Shown here one piece after another: positions 1 through 8,414 of a stretch of 64,000 nucleotides of DNA (position 1 is the stretch's first letter; each line of letters starts with the position of its first letter). Location: positions 1,178,001-1,242,000 of the forward strand of contig NZ_BMPG01000001.1 of the NCBI RefSeq assembly GCF_014647475.1, read 5' to 3'. The notes under the pieces are model-generated. The model searched no databases. It was not told where the DNA came from and saw only the letters and a list, made by a program, of their open reading frames with translations. The DNA is from Halocalculus aciditolerans. GTDB lineage: Archaea; Halobacteriota; Halobacteria; Halobacteriales; Halobacteriaceae. The translations under genes were made by a program, and so were the position numbers.

Positions 1-14
1 AGAAGCGCTCGTAG

Positions 15-98
15 GTGGACCCGAGGCTCGTCGCGCTGGGGAGTGCGGCGCTCGCCGCCGTCGGCGTCGCCGTCTACGCTGCGGCCGTCGTGTCGTAA
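15..98 (+). CDS. possible 27-aa single-helix membrane peptide
   Basis: A GTG codon follows directly after an in-frame TAG and opens 27 codons ending in TAA. The product is almost entirely hydrophobic after MDPRLVALGS, as one transmembrane helix would be. The third codon positions are GC-rich like the real genes here. It lies at the window edge, so it could be the tail of something I cannot see. No family is recognised. It ends 35 nt before the first DtxR-type palindrome. Confidence 0.3.
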   Translation: MDPRLVALGSAALAAVGVAVYAAAVVS

Positions 99-132
99 CC
101 TTCGTCCTCTCTGGCTGTTCATCGCCAAGCTT

Positions 133-146
133 TTAGGCCGGCCTAA
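133..146. promoter_or_regulatory. DtxR-type operator, distal copy
   Basis: Perfect palindrome TTAGGCCGGCCTAA. It has the same TTAGG-n-CCTAA design as four other sites in this window. Sites of this form are typical targets of DtxR/SirR-family metal-dependent repressors. It lies 83 bp (centre to centre) before the copy that touches the iron-operon start, which would allow two repressor complexes to bind. Confidence 0.7.
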
Positions 147-213
147 TAGACGAATACGCATTGGAGAGCGGCTAGAACGAGTGATTCCTTCGGCGAACCC
201 GAAACCGTCATTG

Positions 214-231
214 TTTTAGGCCAGCCTAAAA
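214..231. promoter_or_regulatory. DtxR-type operator overlapping the iron-operon promoter
   Basis: Inverted repeat TTTTAGGC-CA-GCCTAAAA, perfect over 8 bp per arm. It ends 11 nt before the ATG at 243. In a leaderless haloarchaeal transcript the TATA box would sit at about 216, inside this palindrome, so a bound repressor should block TBP/TFB directly. The inference is iron-replete repression of the whole downstream uptake operon. Confidence 0.75.
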
Positions 232-242
232 ATTGAGTGGGT

Positions 243-1502
243 ATGGTTGACCGACCACCCGTCCTTCGAACACTTACCGCACTCACACTCGCTCTCTGCC
301 TCGTCGTCCCGACCGGCGTCGCCGCGACGACCGGGCCGGCGGCGACTGGCGCGCCTGTCACCTACGACGCCGACGCGTCCGCCGAGGGCGACGTCCAGTT
401 CGCCCGCACCGTCGAGGAGATGAAGGGCCACCTCGAGATGTCGCTGCGCGCGAAACGCGCCGGCGAGACCGAGACCGCCGCGATGCACGCCCACCACCCC
501 GTCGAGGAGTACTGGGACGTCGTCGGCCCCCAGATCCGCGAGGCGAACGCGACGCTCGCCGACCGCGTCCACACCGAACTCGAGGCCGCCGACGACCACG
601 CGCGAAACGACTCTACCTCCGAGTACGCCGCGTACCTGAACGACACGCTCTTCCCGCTCCTCGACCGCGCGACGGCCGGCGTCGTCACCGCCGACGTCGA
701 GAACGCGACGTTCAACGCGAAAGTCTCCGCCGCGCTCCTCGAACGCGCCACCCAGGAGTACGCCGAGGGCGTGAACGCCAACGGCACGGTGACGAACGAC
801 GAAGAGTACGCCGACGCGCGCGGCTTCGCCATCCGCGCGAACGCCCTCTACGAGACGCACGTCCGCGCGACGTTCTCCGAGCACGCCGCCGAGGAACTCG
901 ACGAACTCTTCGAACACCTCGACGCGCGCCTGAACGAGTCCGCACCCCCCGAGGACGTCGAGCAGGTCGTCTCCAGCATCCACGCCGAGTTCGCTGAGTA
1001 CACCGGCTACGAGGCCGACTCGGACGCGAGTGAGACACAGGTCGAACACACCGTCGACGAGATCAACGAACACCTCGAGGAAGCCGTCGAGGCCTACGAC
1101 GCCGGGAACACCTCGAAGGCGAAGAGCATCGTCCGGCAGACCTACCTCTCCTACTTCGAGAGCCTCGAGGGCGGCCTCATCGAGAAACGCCCCGACCTCG
1201 TCGAAGAACTCGAGAAGGACTTCAACGAGGACCTCCCCGGTCTCATGGACGAGAACGCCTCCACGAGTGAGGTCCGAGCCGAAGTCACCCAGATGAACGA
1301 GAAACTCGAAACCGTCGAGAACGTCCTCTCGACGGAGAGCGGGACGACGATCACGCTCGAAGACGAATCCACGACAACGACGGCCGCGACGACGGCGGCG
1401 ACGGAACGCGAGACGACGCAGACCCGCTCGCCCGGCTTCGGCGTCGCCGTCGGCCTCGTCGCGCTGCTCGGCGCGGCGCTCGTCGCGCTCCGCCGCAAAT
1501 AA
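243..1502 (+). CDS. PGF-CTERM surface protein of an iron-uptake operon
   Basis: 419 aa. A signal peptide (residues 1-28) is followed by a long helical, Glu/Asp-rich ectodomain with many HAHH/EEY-type motifs, then a Thr-rich linker and the C-terminal tripartite SPGFGVAVGLVALLGAALVA-RRK tail. That tail is a PGF-CTERM sorting signal, processed by archaeosortase A and lipid-anchored. The segment around 296-310 (YFESLEGGLIEKRP) resembles the extracytoplasmic helical repeats found next to FTR1-type iron permeases. That resemblance and the DtxR operator suggest a surface iron-binding or iron-handing protein (inference). ATG 243 is preferred to GTG 237. The next gene follows after 12 nt, so it is the first cistron of the transporter operon. 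Confidence 0.75.
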   Translation: MVDRPPVLRTLTALTLALCLVVPTGVAATTGPAATGAPVTYDADASAEGDVQFARTVEEMKGHLEMSLRAKRAGETETAAMHAHHPVEEYWDVVGPQIREANATLADRVHTELEAADDHARNDSTSEYAAYLNDTLFPLLDRATAGVVTADVENATFNAKVSAALLERATQEYAEGVNANGTVTNDEEYADARGFAIRANALYETHVRATFSEHAAEELDELFEHLDARLNESAPPEDVEQVVSSIHAEFAEYTGYEADSDASETQVEHTVDEINEHLEEAVEAYDAGNTSKAKSIVRQTYLSYFESLEGGLIEKRPDLVEELEKDFNEDLPGLMDENASTSEVRAEVTQMNEKLETVENVLSTESGTTITLEDESTTTTAATTAATERETTQTRSPGFGVAVGLVALLGAALVALRRK

Positions 1503-1514
1503 CGCTGATACGCC

Positions 1515-2663
1515 ATGATCCAGAACCGACAGACACGACCGACGACGCGCCGCGCGTTCCTCGCCACCGGCGTCGCCGGCACCGCGGCGGCCCTCGCCGG
1601 CTGCTCGGGCTCCGGCAGCGGCGGAACGACGACCGGGCCGATGTTCGAAGGCGGGAACGAGACCAGCGGCGACGGCGGCGCGCCGTCCGTCGCCGACCTC
1701 CCCGACCTCGAGGGCGACCTCACCGTGTACCTCGGCCGCGGCGAGGGCGGCGTCTACGGCCAGCTCGTCGACTACCTCCAGGACACCCGCTACGAGAACT
1801 TCTCCGTGACGCTGAAGCGCGGCCCGTCGACGGGACTCGCGAACACGATTCTCACGGAGGCGGAGAACGGCGGGTCGCCCGCCGACGTCTTCTGGTCCAT
1901 CGACGCCGCCTCGCTCGCGCTCGTCGCGGACGCGGGCCTCGCCGCGGCGCTCCCCGCCGACGTCGCCGGCGTCGTCCCCGGGAAGTTCCGCGACCCCCGG
2001 GACCGCTGGGTCGGCCTCACGGGCCGCGCTCGCGCCATCCCCTACAACACCGACGTGCTCTCTGCGTCGGACGTCCCGAAGAGCGTCTTCGACATCCCCG
2101 GGAGCGAGGCGTTCCGGGACGCGCTCGGCTGGGCTCCCTCCTACGGCTCCTTCCAGGCGTTCGTCACGGCGATGCGCGTCCTTGAAGGCGAGGACCGGAC
2201 GCGGGCGTGGCTGAACGCGATACAGGACACCGGCGTCCAGTCGTACGCGGGCGAGTTCGGCGTGACGTACGGCGTCGCGAACAGTGAGGTCGCCGCCGGA
2301 TTCGCGAACCACTACTACGCCCTCCGCCTGCTGCAGGCGAAGCCCGACGCGCCCCTCGACCTCGCGTTCACGGAGAACGACCCGGGCGCGCTCGTGAACG
2401 TCGCCGGCGCGCTCGTCCTCGACTCCACGCCGAAGCCGTCGCTCGCCGCGAACTTCGTCCGCCACTTCCTCACGCGGGAGATCCAGCAGTACCTCGTGGA
2501 GCACGTCTACTCCTACCCGCTCGCGCCCGGCGTCGCACCGCCGGACGGCGGAAGCATTACGCTGCCGTCGCTCGACGACCTCCATCCGCCCGACCTCGAC
2601 CTCGCGACGCTCGCCAACGTCCAAGAGACGGCCGCGCTCCTCCGGGACACCGGCGTCCTCTAG
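1515..2663 (+). CDS. iron(III) ABC transporter substrate-binding lipoprotein
   Basis: 382 aa. The N-terminus carries a Tat-like TRRAFLATG segment and the lipobox LAGC, so the mature protein is a folded, lipid-anchored lipoprotein on the outer face of the membrane. The rest has the layout of class-II periplasmic binding proteins of the FbpA/thiamine-iron group (LTVYLGRGEGG start, PADVFWSIDAASLALV, and a late GALVNVAGALVLDSTPKP motif). It delivers ferric iron to the permease encoded directly downstream. Its stop codon abuts the next ATG, so the two genes are co-translated. A thiamine or phosphonate ligand cannot be excluded from sequence alone, but the DtxR operator favours iron. Confidence 0.85.
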   Translation: MIQNRQTRPTTRRAFLATGVAGTAAALAGCSGSGSGGTTTGPMFEGGNETSGDGGAPSVADLPDLEGDLTVYLGRGEGGVYGQLVDYLQDTRYENFSVTLKRGPSTGLANTILTEAENGGSPADVFWSIDAASLALVADAGLAAALPADVAGVVPGKFRDPRDRWVGLTGRARAIPYNTDVLSASDVPKSVFDIPGSEAFRDALGWAPSYGSFQAFVTAMRVLEGEDRTRAWLNAIQDTGVQSYAGEFGVTYGVANSEVAAGFANHYYALRLLQAKPDAPLDLAFTENDPGALVNVAGALVLDSTPKPSLAANFVRHFLTREIQQYLVEHVYSYPLAPGVAPPDGGSITLPSLDDLHPPDLDLATLANVQETAALLRDTGVL

Positions 2664-4271
2664 ATGACGGGCGACGACTCTACCGGATTCGCGGGGCGCG
2701 TTCTCGGCGACCGCCCGCCGTTCGTCCTCCTCGCGGCGTCGGCCGTCGTCGCGCTCGCAGTGCTCTCTCCGATCGGCTGGCTCGTCGTCAGCGCGCTCGA
2801 CGTCCCGACGCCGCGCGCGCTCGCGCTCCTGACGAGCGCGTCGACGACGTCCGTCCTGCTGAACAGCGTCGCGCTCGTCGCCGCCGTCACCGCCGGGTCG
2901 GTCGCGCTCGGCGTCCCGCTCGCGGTGCTGACGGCGCGCACCGACCTGCCCGGCCGGCGGTTCTGGACGGTCGTCCTCGCGCTCCCGCTCGTCGTTCCGA
3001 GCTATCTCGGCGCGTTCGCGTACACGGCGGCGTTCGGGCCGAACGGCCAGCTCGCCGACGCGCTCGCGCCGCTCGGCGTCGACACCGTTCCCTCCGTCTA
3101 CGGCTTTGCGGGGGCGGCGTTCGTTCTCACGCTCTACGTCTACCCCTACGTGTTTCTCTCGACGCGCGCGACCCTGCTCTCCATCGACACCTCGCTCGTC
3201 GAGGCGGCGCGCACGCTCGGCGACGCCCCGCTCGCCGCGTTCCGCCGCGTCACCCTCCCCCAGATCGCGCCCGGTATCACGGCGGGCGCGCTCCTCGTCG
3301 CGCTCTACGCGCTCTCCGACTTCGGAACGCCCGCCATCATGCACGTCGACGTCTTCACGCGCGTCATCTACGTGGAGTACTCCTACTCGCGGGACACCGC
3401 CGCCCTGCTCTCCGTCCAACTCCTCTTCGTGACGGCAATCATCCTCTCCCTCGAGTCGCGGGTGTCCGCCGGGCAGCGCTCCGGGTACGCGAGCAGTCGG
3501 GTTCGCGCGACCCGGCGCGTCCGCCTCGGCTGGTGGACCGCGCCCGCCCTCCTCCTCTGTGCGGGCGTCGTCGCGCTCTCGCTCGCCGTCCCCGTCGGCG
3601 TCTTCATCCACTGGCTCTTCCAGTCCAGCCTCGCCGGCGTGAACACGGGGTACGGCTTCTCGTGGGCGTACGCCGCGAACTCCGTCTACGCGGCCGCGCT
3701 CACCGCGGGCGTCGCCGTGCTCGCCGCGCTCCCCGTCGGCTACCTCTCCGGGCGCTACGACTCCCGGCTCGGCAGGCTCGTAGAGCGCGCGACCTACGCT
3801 GGGTACGCCGTCCCCGGCATCGTCATCGCGCTCGCGCTCGTCTACGTCGGCGTCGTCTACGTCCGCGGCCTCTACCAGACGCTCCCGCTCCTCGTGTTCG
3901 CGTACGTCGTCCGCTTCCTCCCGCAGGCGGTCGGGACGACCCGGTCGAGCGTCGTCCAGGTCGACCAGCGCCTCGTCGAAGCGGCGCGCACGCTCGGCGA
4001 CGCCCCGCTCGCCGCGTTCCGCCGCGTCACCCTCCCACTCGTCCTCCCCGGCGTCTCCGCGGGCGCGGCGCTCGTCTTCCTCACGACGATGAAGGAACTC
4101 CCCGCAACGCTCCTCCTCCAGCCCGGGAACTTCGAGACGCTCGTGACGTACATCTGGAGCGCTCGGGAGTCGGGATTCTACGGGCGCGTCGCCGTCCCCG
4201 CGCTCGTCCTCATCGGCGTGTCCGCGCTCTCGATGCTCGTCATTCTCGCGCGCGAACGCCTCAGCGACTGA
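2664..4271 (+). CDS. iron ABC transporter permease, fused two-domain (FbpB type)
   Basis: 535 aa with about 12 predicted membrane helices. Both permease halves sit in one chain. Each carries an EAA cytoplasmic loop for docking the ATPase (EAARTLGDAPLAAFRRVTLP), near residues 180-200 and 439-459. The two loops are identical over these 20 residues and the DNA is identical over 56 bp. This fused arrangement is normal for Fbp/SfuB-type ferric iron permeases. ATG follows the TAG of the binding protein with no gap, and the ATPase gene starts 6 nt downstream. Confidence 0.9.
   Translation: MTGDDSTGFAGRVLGDRPPFVLLAASAVVALAVLSPIGWLVVSALDVPTPRALALLTSASTTSVLLNSVALVAAVTAGSVALGVPLAVLTARTDLPGRRFWTVVLALPLVVPSYLGAFAYTAAFGPNGQLADALAPLGVDTVPSVYGFAGAAFVLTLYVYPYVFLSTRATLLSIDTSLVEAARTLGDAPLAAFRRVTLPQIAPGITAGALLVALYALSDFGTPAIMHVDVFTRVIYVEYSYSRDTAALLSVQLLFVTAIILSLESRVSAGQRSGYASSRVRATRRVRLGWWTAPALLLCAGVVALSLAVPVGVFIHWLFQSSLAGVNTGYGFSWAYAANSVYAAALTAGVAVLAALPVGYLSGRYDSRLGRLVERATYAGYAVPGIVIALALVYVGVVYVRGLYQTLPLLVFAYVVRFLPQAVGTTRSSVVQVDQRLVEAARTLGDAPLAAFRRVTLPLVLPGVSAGAALVFLTTMKELPATLLLQPGNFETLVTYIWSARESGFYGRVAVPALVLIGVSALSMLVILARERLSD
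3204..3259 (+). repeat. 56-bp perfect intragenic direct repeat, copy 1
   Basis: Codes for the first EAA loop of the permease. It is identical at every base to 3981-4036, while the flanking DNA of the two permease halves has diverged. Confidence 0.9.
3981..4036 (+). repeat. 56-bp perfect intragenic direct repeat, copy 2
   Basis: Second EAA-loop copy, identical to 3204-3259 including synonymous positions. This suggests recent gene conversion between the two halves of the permease gene. Confidence 0.9.
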
Positions 4272-4277
4272 CCACGC

Positions 4278-5348
4278 ATGACCGACACCACCACACTCCG
4301 ACTCGACGGCATCACGAAGGACTATGGGACCGAGACCGCAGTCGAAGGCGTCTCACTCGACGTCCGCGAGGGCGAACTCTTCACGCTCCTCGGCCCCTCG
4401 GGCTGCGGGAAGACGACGACGCTCCGGCTGCTCGCCGGCCTCGAAGCGCCCACCGAAGGGACGGTGACGATTGCGGGACGAGTGGTCGCGGGCGACGGCG
4501 GGTTCGTCCCGCCGGACGAGCGGAACGTCGGCCTCGTCTTCCAGGACTTCGCGCTCTTCACGCACCTCACGGTCGGAGAGAACGTCGCCTACGGCATCCC
4601 GGACGCGACCGACGATGAGCGGGCGGCGCGCGTCGCGGAACTCCTCGACCTCGTCGACCTCGACGGGTTCGAAGACCGCGACCCGAGCGAGCTCTCCGGC
4701 GGCCAACAGCAGCGCGTCGCGCTCGCCCGCGCGCTCGCCCCCGAGCCCGACGTCCTCCTCCTCGACGAACCGTTCTCCAGCCTCGACGTCAAACTCCGCG
4801 TGGAGATGCGCGAGGAGGTCCGCCGCATCCTCTCCGAGGCCGGCGTCACCGCCGTCTCCGTCACCCACGATCAGGAAGAAGCCCTCTCCATCTCCGACCG
4901 CATCGCCGTCATGCACGACGGCCACATCGAGCAGGTCGGCGAACCCGAAGCCGTCTTCGAACACCCCGAATCGCGCTTCGTCGCGTCCTTCCTCGGCCAG
5001 GCCGGCTTCCTCTCCGGGAACATCGGCGAGGACGAGGTCGTGACCGCCGTCGACTCGTTCGACCGCGGTCGCTTGACAGGAGAAACGGGCCAGTACGTCG
5101 GCGCGCTCGTCGACGTCCTCGTCCGCCCCGACGACGTCGCCGTCCGCCCCGTCGACGACGAGGTCGACGCCGACGGAACCATCGTCCGCCGCCAGTACAC
5201 CGGCCCGTCCTTCATCTACCACGTCGAACTCGCGAACGGCGACCGCGTGCGCTGTCAGCACAACCACACGGAGAGCTACGACGTCGGCACAGCCGTCGAC
5301 CTCGAACTCGTCGCCGACCACTCGCTCGCGTGGTATCCGCGGCGGTAA
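4278..5348 (+). CDS. iron ABC transporter ATP-binding protein (FbpC type)
   Basis: 356 aa. All nucleotide-binding motifs are intact: Walker A GPSGCGKTT (39-47), Q-loop VFQDF (87-91), signature LSGGQQQ (139-145), Walker B VLLLDEPF (159-166) and the switch histidine in SVTHDQEE (194-201). A C-terminal TOBE-like domain (about 240-356) follows, as in FbpC/PotA-type importer ATPases. It hydrolyses ATP on the cytoplasmic face to drive the upstream permease. Last gene of the operon; the downstream gene is convergent. Confidence 0.92.
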   Translation: MTDTTTLRLDGITKDYGTETAVEGVSLDVREGELFTLLGPSGCGKTTTLRLLAGLEAPTEGTVTIAGRVVAGDGGFVPPDERNVGLVFQDFALFTHLTVGENVAYGIPDATDDERAARVAELLDLVDLDGFEDRDPSELSGGQQQRVALARALAPEPDVLLLDEPFSSLDVKLRVEMREEVRRILSEAGVTAVSVTHDQEEALSISDRIAVMHDGHIEQVGEPEAVFEHPESRFVASFLGQAGFLSGNIGEDEVVTAVDSFDRGRLTGETGQYVGALVDVLVRPDDVAVRPVDDEVDADGTIVRRQYTGPSFIYHVELANGDRVRCQHNHTESYDVGTAVDLELVADHSLAWYPRR

Positions 5349-5351
5349 TCC

Positions 5352-5840
5352 TCAGTCTTCGTCGACGAGTTCGTCGACGAGCGTCTCTTCCGAGTAGGTC
5401 TGGAGGGGGTGCGTGGTGTCTTTGCCGCGGGCGATGACGAACGTCGAGTTCGTGCGGTCGACGGCGTCGATGGCTTCGAAGTCCGTGATGAGGCGTTCGA
5501 CGTCGTCGGAGTCGGGGAGGCGCGCGACGACGAGGAAGTCCGTCTCCCCCATCGTGAAGAACACCTGCGTCACGCCCTCGACGGCCTCGATGTCGTCGAG
5601 GACGCCGCGGTAGCTTCCGGAGTACTCAGTCAGGACTTCGAGGACGACGGTGACGCCGAGACCGACCTCGTCGAGGTCGATGTCGTAGACGTCGTTCTCG
5701 ATGACGCCGTCCTCGCGGAGGTTGTTGAGCCGGTAGTGTATCGTGGAGAGCGGGATGTCGGTCGCTTCGTGGAGCGCGTCGGGGCTCCCGGTCTCCAAGT
5801 CCTCGATCGCCTTCAAGAGTCGTACGTCCCGCTCGTCCAT
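5352..5840 (-). CDS. Lrp/AsnC family transcriptional regulator
   Basis: 162 aa. An N-terminal winged HTH (about 1-55, with IPLSTIHYRLNNLREDGVI as the recognition part) is followed by a RAM-type ligand/dimer domain (about 65-150, GETDFLVVARLPDSDDVERL). The ATG at 5840 is chosen over upstream codons because MDERDVRLLKAIED is the normal family start and a TATA-like TTATTG lies about 25 nt upstream. It is divergent from the EamA transporter gene, a common layout for a local regulator, but the target is not shown by sequence. Confidence 0.85.
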   Translation of the reverse strand: MDERDVRLLKAIEDLETGSPDALHEATDIPLSTIHYRLNNLREDGVIENDVYDIDLDEVGLGVTVVLEVLTEYSGSYRGVLDDIEAVEGVTQVFFTMGETDFLVVARLPDSDDVERLITDFEAIDAVDRTNSTFVIARGKDTTHPLQTYSEETLVDELVDED

Positions 5841-6012
5841 ACGCGACCGTCGGCCGGCGGCGACAATAACCCAGCGACCCCACCCGTGCCACGCCACACC
5901 ACAGCAGATAGAGGAATCTTCAACCGAAACAGCACTCCGCGGGCTGAACACTGTTGAGTAGGTAGCCAAGTTGGAGTTTTATTCGAGTATTATTGTTAAT
6001 GTTGTAGTGTAG

Positions 6013-6018
6013 TTTAAG
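6013..6018 (+). promoter_or_regulatory. TATA-like box of the EamA transporter gene
   Basis: TTTAAG centred about 26 nt before ATG 6042, consistent with a leaderless transcript. The surrounding 5970-6020 stretch is clearly AT-rich for this genome and holds the divergent promoters of the Lrp-type regulator and the exporter. Confidence 0.55.
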
Positions 6019-6041
6019 ACTGTGTGGCTACTGGTGGTGGT

Positions 6042-7013
6042 ATGTTCGATTTACATCGCTCTCTCGGCCGGTCGACGCTGGCGCTGTTTGCGCTGCTCGC
6101 GGGCTTCTGGGGGACGTCGTTCGTCGCCATTCAGGAGGGACTGCACTACTTCCCGCCGTTCACGTTCGCGGGTATCCGCTACCTCGCCGCGGGCTTCATC
6201 ATCCTCACGTACGCCGCGCTCACGGTCGACCGCTGGCTCCCCCGCGGCCGCGACGAGTGGCTCTCGATCACCGTCGCCGGCGTCCTCGTCTTCGCCGTCT
6301 ACCACGGCCTCCTCTACCTCGGCGAGCAGTACGTGAGCGGCGCGGTCGCCGCCGTCGTCATCAGCCTCTCACCCGTCCTCACCGTCGTGTTCGCCGCGCT
6401 CGTCCTCGGCGAAGGCGACTTCGACGTTCGGACGCTCGCCGGGTTCGCGCTCGGCGTCGGCGGCGTCGTCGTGCTCTCCCAGCCCGACCTCTCGAACCTC
6501 GACGAGCGCTACCTCCTCGGCATCGGCCTCGTGCTCGCCGCCGGTGCGGCGTTCGCGCTCGGCGCGGTCCTCGAACGCCCGCTCCGAACCGACCTCCCGA
6601 CGCGGGCGATGGAGGGGTGGGCGATGGTCGTCGGCAGCCTCGTCCTCCTCGGCGGCGGCGCGGCGACCGGCGAGTCGCTCGCCGCCATCTCGTGGACGAC
6701 GACCGCCGTCGCCTCGCTCGTCTTCCTGACGCTCGGCTCCGGCGTTCTCGGCTTCCTCGCCTACTTCGAGCTGCTCGCGCGCGTCGGCCCCGTCGACCTC
6801 AACCTCGTCGGGTACGCCGAACCCGTCGTCGCCACCGTCGTCGCGTGGCTCCTCCTCGGCCAGGTCGTCTCCCCCGCCACGCTCGCCGGATTCGTCCTCG
6901 TCTTCACCGGGTTCGCGCTCGTGAAACGCGACGCCCTCGCGCGGAAAGTCCACGCGCTCCTCCCGGCCCGCGACCCCGGAACGGGGGGCGCGTACGCCGG
7001 CATGGACGACTGA
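6042..7013 (+). CDS. EamA/DMT-family transporter
   Basis: 323 aa with about ten membrane helices in two homologous five-helix EamA repeats. The repeat starts at FWGTSFVAIQEGLHYFPP near the N-terminus, and the second half opens near LLGIGLVLAAGAAFALGAVLE. Members export metabolites such as amino acids or take up small solutes; the substrate cannot be told here. ATG 6042 is preferred to the GTG at 6024 because of the TATA spacing. The adjacent divergent Lrp/AsnC regulator hints at amino-acid-related export (inference). Confidence 0.82.
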   Translation: MFDLHRSLGRSTLALFALLAGFWGTSFVAIQEGLHYFPPFTFAGIRYLAAGFIILTYAALTVDRWLPRGRDEWLSITVAGVLVFAVYHGLLYLGEQYVSGAVAAVVISLSPVLTVVFAALVLGEGDFDVRTLAGFALGVGGVVVLSQPDLSNLDERYLLGIGLVLAAGAAFALGAVLERPLRTDLPTRAMEGWAMVVGSLVLLGGGAATGESLAAISWTTTAVASLVFLTLGSGVLGFLAYFELLARVGPVDLNLVGYAEPVVATVVAWLLLGQVVSPATLAGFVLVFTGFALVKRDALARKVHALLPARDPGTGGAYAGMDD

Positions 7014-7052
7014 GAGACACAGCTTTTTCTCCGCGGTCGCCGACGTACCGGT

Positions 7053-7511
7053 ATGGCCGACCGCATCTACTACGAGGACCTGTCCGTCGGCGACGTCGAG
7101 TCCTTCGGGAGCTACGAAGTCACGGAAGCCGAGGTCGTCGAGTTCGCCGAGCGCTACGACCCGCAGTGGTTCCACACCGACCCCGAGGCCGCCGAAGAGT
7201 CCATCTACGGCGGGCTCATCGCGTCCGGCTGGCACACGGCGTCGATGACGATGCGCCTCCTCGTCGACGGCCACTTCACGAACGCCGCATCTCTCGGCGC
7301 GGCGGGCCTCGAAGAGCTCCGGTGGCCGAACCCCACCCGCCCCGGCGACGTCCTCACTGCGGAGATCGAAATTCTCGAGAAGCGCGTGAGCGAGAGCAAC
7401 CCGGACCGCGGCATCGTCACCACGAAGACGACCACGACCAACGAGGAGGGGGAGACGAAACTGCAGATGGTCTCCGTCGTCTTCTACCAGCGCCGCGACG
7501 CCGGCGAGTAG
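7053..7511 (+). CDS. MaoC-family hydratase (hot-dog fold)
   Basis: 152 aa. The start YYEDLSVGDVESFGSYEVTE and the segment FHTDPEAAEESIYGGLIASGWHT are the substrate-binding and hydratase motif of MaoC/(R)-specific enoyl-CoA hydratase proteins, with the catalytic Asp/His region in the latter. The usual activity is hydration of 2-enoyl-CoA in fatty-acid or polyhydroxyalkanoate metabolism, but many haloarchaeal paralogues are uncharacterised. A T-rich promoter element at 7023-7029 lies 27 nt before ATG, so the transcript is probably leaderless. Confidence 0.85.
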   Translation: MADRIYYEDLSVGDVESFGSYEVTEAEVVEFAERYDPQWFHTDPEAAEESIYGGLIASGWHTASMTMRLLVDGHFTNAASLGAAGLEELRWPNPTRPGDVLTAEIEILEKRVSESNPDRGIVTTKTTTTNEEGETKLQMVSVVFYQRRDAGE

Positions 7512-7561
7512 CCGGCCCCGGCGAGAGAGAGGGAGAGAAAAACTGGCCGCGTGCGGCGTGC

Positions 7562-8296
7562 TTAGTTGTCGGTGGCGTCGTCGCCGAGGCGGTTCTCGGT
7601 GCGGCGGAGGATGCCGTGGAGGGTGGCGATTTCGCGGCCGGTCGGGTGGGCGCGGCCGAGGACGCGGCGGACGAGCCGCATCGTCTTCGCCTGTTTCTCC
7701 TCGGGGTAGTCGATGTCGTCGAGGAAGTCGTCGACGTGGTCGTAGTAGCGTTCGATTTCGGCCTCGGCGGCTCGCTCGCGTTCCTTCTCGGGGAGCTGGG
7801 TGTCGTCGCGGGCGAGCTCCTGGAGTTCGTAGAGCGCGATGGTGGCGGCCTGTCCGAGGTTCATCACGGGGTATTCGGCGCTCGCGGGGATGCTCGCCAC
7901 CTGATCGAGGCGTTCGAGTTCCTCGTTGTGGAGGCCGACGGCTTCGCGGCCGAAGACGAGGCAGGTCGGCGCGTCGACCTCGCCGAGCGTCTCGCGGAGC
8001 TCTTCGGGTGTGGTGTACGGCCAGCGGGTGTGTTTCCGCGCGTCCTCGTTCGTGATGGCGGTGAAGCCGACGGTATGGAAATTCTCGACGAGGGAGTCGA
8101 AGTCGACTACCTCCGCGTCCGGGAGGACGTCCTCGCGGGCCTGCCCGGCGAATCCGTAGGCTTCTGAGTCCCGGGAGAGGTCGGGCGGGTCGGTGAGGTA
8201 GAGGTCGCGGAAGCCGAAGTTCTTCATTGCGCGGGCGATGGTGCCGACGTTCCCGGACGTCTTCGCGTCGACGACGGCGACGACGGGGCGGGTCAC
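7562..8296 (-). CDS. trmJ: SPOUT-family RNA 2'-O-methyltransferase, TrmJ-like
   Basis: 244 aa. It has the SpoU/TrmH trefoil-knot motifs: VVVDAKTSGNVGTIARAMKNFG-like motif 1, CLVFGREAVGLHNEEL motif 2 and IPASAEYPVMNLGQAATIALYE motif 3. It transfers a methyl group from SAM to a tRNA ribose; archaeal TrmJ acts at C32. The C-terminal helical extension (about 170-244) fits TrmJ. GTG 8296 is the only start that leaves the first strand intact, and it overlaps the stop of a nine-codon upstream ORF. Confidence 0.85.
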   Translation of the reverse strand: MTRPVVAVVDAKTSGNVGTIARAMKNFGFRDLYLTDPPDLSRDSEAYGFAGQAREDVLPDAEVVDFDSLVENFHTVGFTAITNEDARKHTRWPYTTPEELRETLGEVDAPTCLVFGREAVGLHNEELERLDQVASIPASAEYPVMNLGQAATIALYELQELARDDTQLPEKERERAAEAEIERYYDHVDDFLDDIDYPEEKQAKTMRLVRRVLGRAHPTGREIATLHGILRRTENRLGDDATDN

Positions 8297-8322
8297 GCGG
8301 CCACCCCGGGGGTTGCGGTCAT
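8293..8322 (-). CDS. nine-residue leader ORF overlapping the trmJ start
   Basis: ATG at 8322 opens MTATPGVAA and its TGA overlaps the GTG start of the methyltransferase gene (GTGA). A T-rich TATA-like stretch lies about 27 nt before this ATG, where a leaderless promoter would be. Ribosomes finishing the mini-ORF could reinitiate at the GTG. It may be coincidental. Confidence 0.35.
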   Translation of the reverse strand: MTATPGVAA

Positions 8323-8414
8323 GCGAGCGGGTTAGGTGCGGAGGGAGAAAAGCGCCGCGTCGTGGGAGTCGCCGGGAACGGGGCGTTTTTGTGGCGTGCG
8401 CGGAGAGGACGGGT

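Noticed and set aside
216-3611. 1131-residue minus-strand open frame
   Set aside because: It is the antisense of the iron operon; Arg/Glu/Val-rich composition is a typical high-GC shadow.
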